From positions 1 to 15,406 of the forward strand of contig CAYYKK010000165.1 of assembly GCA_964467935.1 (NCBI GenBank): a stretch of 15,406 nt of DNA, given 5' to 3'. Under the pieces are notes generated by a model. That model was not told where the DNA came from and ran no database searches. It saw nothing but the letters and a program-made list of their open reading frames with translations. The position numbers and the translations under genes are program-made. Below, piece after piece: positions 13,893 to 15,406 of this stretch. The stretch comes from CAYYKK01 sp964467935. GTDB taxonomy: Bacteria > Myxococcota_A > Polyangia > Polyangiales > Polyangiaceae. Within the stretch, counting starts at the first letter, position 1. Each line of letters opens with the position of its first letter.

Positions 13893-14589
13893 AGATCTCG
13901 CCGAAGAAGCGCGTCATCTCCGCCCACGATCGCGCGTCCGCCTCGGGCTGGTAGAAGAAGCCCGGTCGATTCAGCGCGCCGACGCCCGGGTTCGTGAAGC
14001 TGTGCCCCGTCTTGCCGTAGATCGTCATCTGCCAGTCGACGCCGGCGTCGCGCATCTCCTTCTCGAACGTGAGGCGCGCCTCGGGGCTGATGAGCGGATC
14101 GTCGGCGCCGATGAGCGTGAGCACCTTGCCGCGGATGTTCTTCGCTTCGCCCGAGCTCGGCGAGAGCCCGCTGTGGAAGCCGACCACGCCGCGCAGCTCG
14201 GCCCCGCTCCGCGCGAGCTCGTAGACGCTGGTGCCGCCGAAGCAGTAGCCGATCGCCGCGAGCCGCGACGCGTCCACCTCGGGGCGCGCCGCGAGGACGT
14301 CGAGCCCGGCGCGCAGGAATCCCCGCCAGCGATCGAAGTCGCCCGCGAGCTCTTGGATGCGGCGCATCCCGTCGGTGACGACCCTGCCCTCGCCCCACAG
14401 ATCGAGCGCGAACGCGACGTAGCCGAGCGCGGCGATCCGACGCGCCTTCTCCTTGATGTGCTCGCCGAGACCGCCCGCGTCGTGGACGACGAGCACCCCC
14501 GGTCGTCTCCGCTCGGTGTCGCCGTCGTGCGCGAGAAAGCCGCGCAGGTCGAGGCCAGCGTGGGCGTAAGCCAGGTCTTCGGTGTGCAT
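13885..14589 (-). CDS. Dienelactone hydrolase family protein
   Basis: The product is 234 residues from ATG 14589. GGAGG stands 5 nt upstream (14595-14599, minus strand), and the length matches the family; the frame extends further upstream without support. The catalytic triad of the family is visible: Cys116 in GYCFGG (nucleophile elbow), Asp163 or Asp164 in GADDPLISPE, and His196 in GKTGHSFTN. 'VLVVHDAGGLGEH' (32-44) forms the oxyanion turn. Classical members hydrolyse dienelactone to maleylacetate in chlorocatechol degradation, but most genomic paralogues act on unknown esters or lactones, and no catechol-pathway genes are nearby. There is no signal peptide, so it is cytoplasmic. Its stop (TAG, 13885-13887) lies inside the last codons of the convergent kinase gene, giving an 8-bp tail-to-tail overlap. 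Confidence 0.9.
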   Translation of the reverse strand: MHTEDLAYAHAGLDLRGFLAHDGDTERRRPGVLVVHDAGGLGEHIKEKARRIAALGYVAFALDLWGEGRVVTDGMRRIQELAGDFDRWRGFLRAGLDVLAARPEVDASRLAAIGYCFGGTSVYELARSGAELRGVVGFHSGLSPSSGEAKNIRGKVLTLIGADDPLISPEARLTFEKEMRDAGVDWQMTIYGKTGHSFTNPGVGALNRPGFFYQPEADARSWAEMTRFFGEIFT

Positions 14590-14766
14590 GGGGGCCTCCG
14601 ATCGAGGCGGCGAAGCTACCACGCGCGACCGGCGCGCGGCGCCGTCCATGCGCGGCGTCGAATGGTGGCGAGCGGCGGCGTCGCAGCTCGACCACAGGCT
14701 CCCTACGTCGCAGCCCGGAGATGGGCTCGTGCGCGGTGCCACGACGAGGGAGCGCGACCCGACTTC

Positions 14767-15240
14767 TCAGTAGCGAAGGGAGATCCCGAGGCCCACGTTC
14801 TTCCCTGCCTCGACGACGAACTTCGATTCCTCCCACGTCGGCGCGCTCATCGCGTGCGTGTGGTTGTTCGAGACGCCGTATCCCTCGCTCGGAATGCCGA
14901 GGAAGCTCTTGTCGAGCTTGCCGTTGTCGTTCTCGTCGTGCATGCACGAGACGGCGTAGGTGCCCGGTGAGACGTCGGTGAAGTCGCAGCGCACGATCTC
15001 TCCCGTGATGGCGACGCGACGCTCGACGGTGCCGCTCGACTCCTCCGGGAATCCCTTCTCGGCGTGATGGAGGCGGCAGCCGAGGACGCCCTTCTGGTTG
15101 CGGAGCTTGCCGACGTTGATGTTGATGCGTGACGTGGTGACGCCGCCGTCGGCCCAGGCGAACGGCGTGATCAGCAGGGTCGCGGCGACGACGCCGCGCA
15201 GGAACAGGGTCGTACGGGCTCGCTTCGAGGTCGTGATCAT
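14767..15240 (-). CDS. Secreted DUF2141 family protein
   Basis: The product is 157 residues from ATG 15240, chosen because GGAGGAG (15246-15252, minus strand) lies 5 nt upstream and because it begins with a Sec-type signal peptide: basic n-region, 'TLFLRGVVAATLLITPFAWA', likely cleaved after AWA (28-30). An upstream in-frame ATG would bury the signal. The mature part carries the DUF2141 pattern: 'INVGKLRNQKGVLGCRLHHAEKGF'-type opening and the hallmark 'CMHDENDNGKLD' (99-110), followed by 'LGIPSEGYGVSNN'. The acidic Asp/Asn loop looks able to bind a cation such as calcium, an inference from residue types only. The family is periplasmic or secreted with unknown function, often near carotenoid or lipid-modifying genes. 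The start overlaps the stop of an upstream partial gene as ATGA. Confidence 0.9.
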   Translation of the reverse strand: MITTSKRARTTLFLRGVVAATLLITPFAWADGGVTTSRININVGKLRNQKGVLGCRLHHAEKGFPEESSGTVERRVAITGEIVRCDFTDVSPGTYAVSCMHDENDNGKLDKSFLGIPSEGYGVSNNHTHAMSAPTWEESKFVVEAGKNVGLGISLRY

Positions 15241-15406
15241 GATCTCTCCTCCAGGGTCGACATGGGTCGTGAGGCGGGGCGTGGCGCGGTGGCTTGCTGG
15301 TGCTGCGTCATGCCGCCCATGACGAGGCCCATGACGCGAACACGTCCCCACCGCGGTAGGAGCGCGAGCGACGATTCGAGGAGCTTCGAGAGCCACCCCG
15401 GACGCC
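15237..15406 (-). CDS. C-terminal end of an upstream gene running off the right edge (candidate)
   Basis: A minus-strand frame is open from the window edge to a TGA at 15237-15239, about 55 codons. Its end overlaps the DUF2141 start as ATGA, as in the type VI module. About four fifths of its third positions are G or C, which is in line with real genes here. The visible end contains 'GWLSKLLESSLALLPRWG', a Met/Gly/Val-rich 'VMGLVMGGMTQHQ' and a Pro/Arg-rich tail. No family is recognisable from so short a piece. It is probably the operon partner of the DUF2141 gene; it could also be chance openness in GC-rich DNA. Confidence 0.45.
   Translation of the reverse strand, partial: RPGWLSKLLESSLALLPRWGRVRVMGLVMGGMTQHQQATAPRPASRPMSTLEERS

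Noticed and set aside
14712..14727. AGCCC-6 nt-GGGCT hairpin downstream of the DUF2141 gene as terminator
   Set aside because: Only a 5-bp stem, no T-run, and about 40 bp after the stop; not distinguishable from chance at this GC content.
15306..15336. Inverted repeat CGTCATG-5 nt-CATGACG followed by a third CATGACG, looking like an operator upstream of the DUF2141 gene
   Set aside because: It lies inside the probable coding end of the upstream gene, where the codons GTC ATG GGC occur twice and ATG ACG follows; repeated codons explain it.

Overview
The window is GC-rich (roughly 70%, with G or C at most third codon positions). Its genes point to a myxobacterium (Myxococcota, probably order Polyangiales). 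The evidence is a Hanks-type Ser/Thr kinase fused to a TolB-like domain and TPRs, several lipoproteins with Ala/Ser/Thr/Pro-rich linkers, and a type VI secretion vgrG cluster with DUF2169 proteins. This placement comes from gene content and composition only. No rRNA, tRNA, CRISPR array, transposase or phage gene was seen.

Layout. (1) Positions 1-1391 (+) hold the 3' part of a regulator with two tandem HD-GYP-type domains, the first degenerate, and a C-terminal LuxR-type HTH. (2) Positions 1502-1915 (+) encode a small NTF2/SnoaL-like protein; a dyad lies upstream and a strong hairpin lies at its convergent junction with the next gene. (3) Positions 1973-3220 (-) encode a secreted lipoprotein that resembles bacterial EXORDIUM/phi-1-like proteins with an HELVE motif. 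(4) Positions 3363-9172 (-) form a compact six-gene type VI secretion module, in transcription order: a helical protein with a Pro-rich LPF-motif tail, vgrG, DUF2169 protein A, a PAAR-like/effector candidate, DUF2169 protein B, and a small two-CxxC zinc-ribbon protein. The three central junctions are 4-bp ATGA overlaps or a 4-bp gap, so these genes are almost certainly co-transcribed and probably translationally coupled. (5) Positions 9358-13892 (+) hold an alpha/beta-hydrolase lipoprotein, a beta-propeller-like lipoprotein and the large Ser/Thr kinase. Each has a TA(C/A)GCT hexamer 6-9 nt before its start codon and no clear Shine-Dalgarno, which suggests leaderless transcripts. (6) Positions 13885-14589 (-) encode a dienelactone hydrolase whose 3' end overlaps the kinase gene by 8 bp, tail to tail. 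(7) Positions 14767-15240 (-) encode a secreted DUF2141 protein, which overlaps by ATGA the end of another gene that runs off the right edge.

How the genes work together. The type VI module reads as an orphan spike-loading cassette. VgrG forms the spike, DUF2169 proteins are known adaptors that mount PAAR-type cargo on VgrG, and the 217-residue protein between the two DUF2169 genes is the best cargo candidate. No sheath, baseplate or ATPase genes are present here, so the cassette would depend on an apparatus encoded elsewhere. The rest is a mosaic of envelope lipoproteins and signalling proteins. The most unusual items are the double-DUF2169 cassette with its unrecognised head and tail genes, the repeated start-proximal TA(C/A)GCT elements, and the HD-GYP protein with altered active-site residues fused to a DNA-binding domain.
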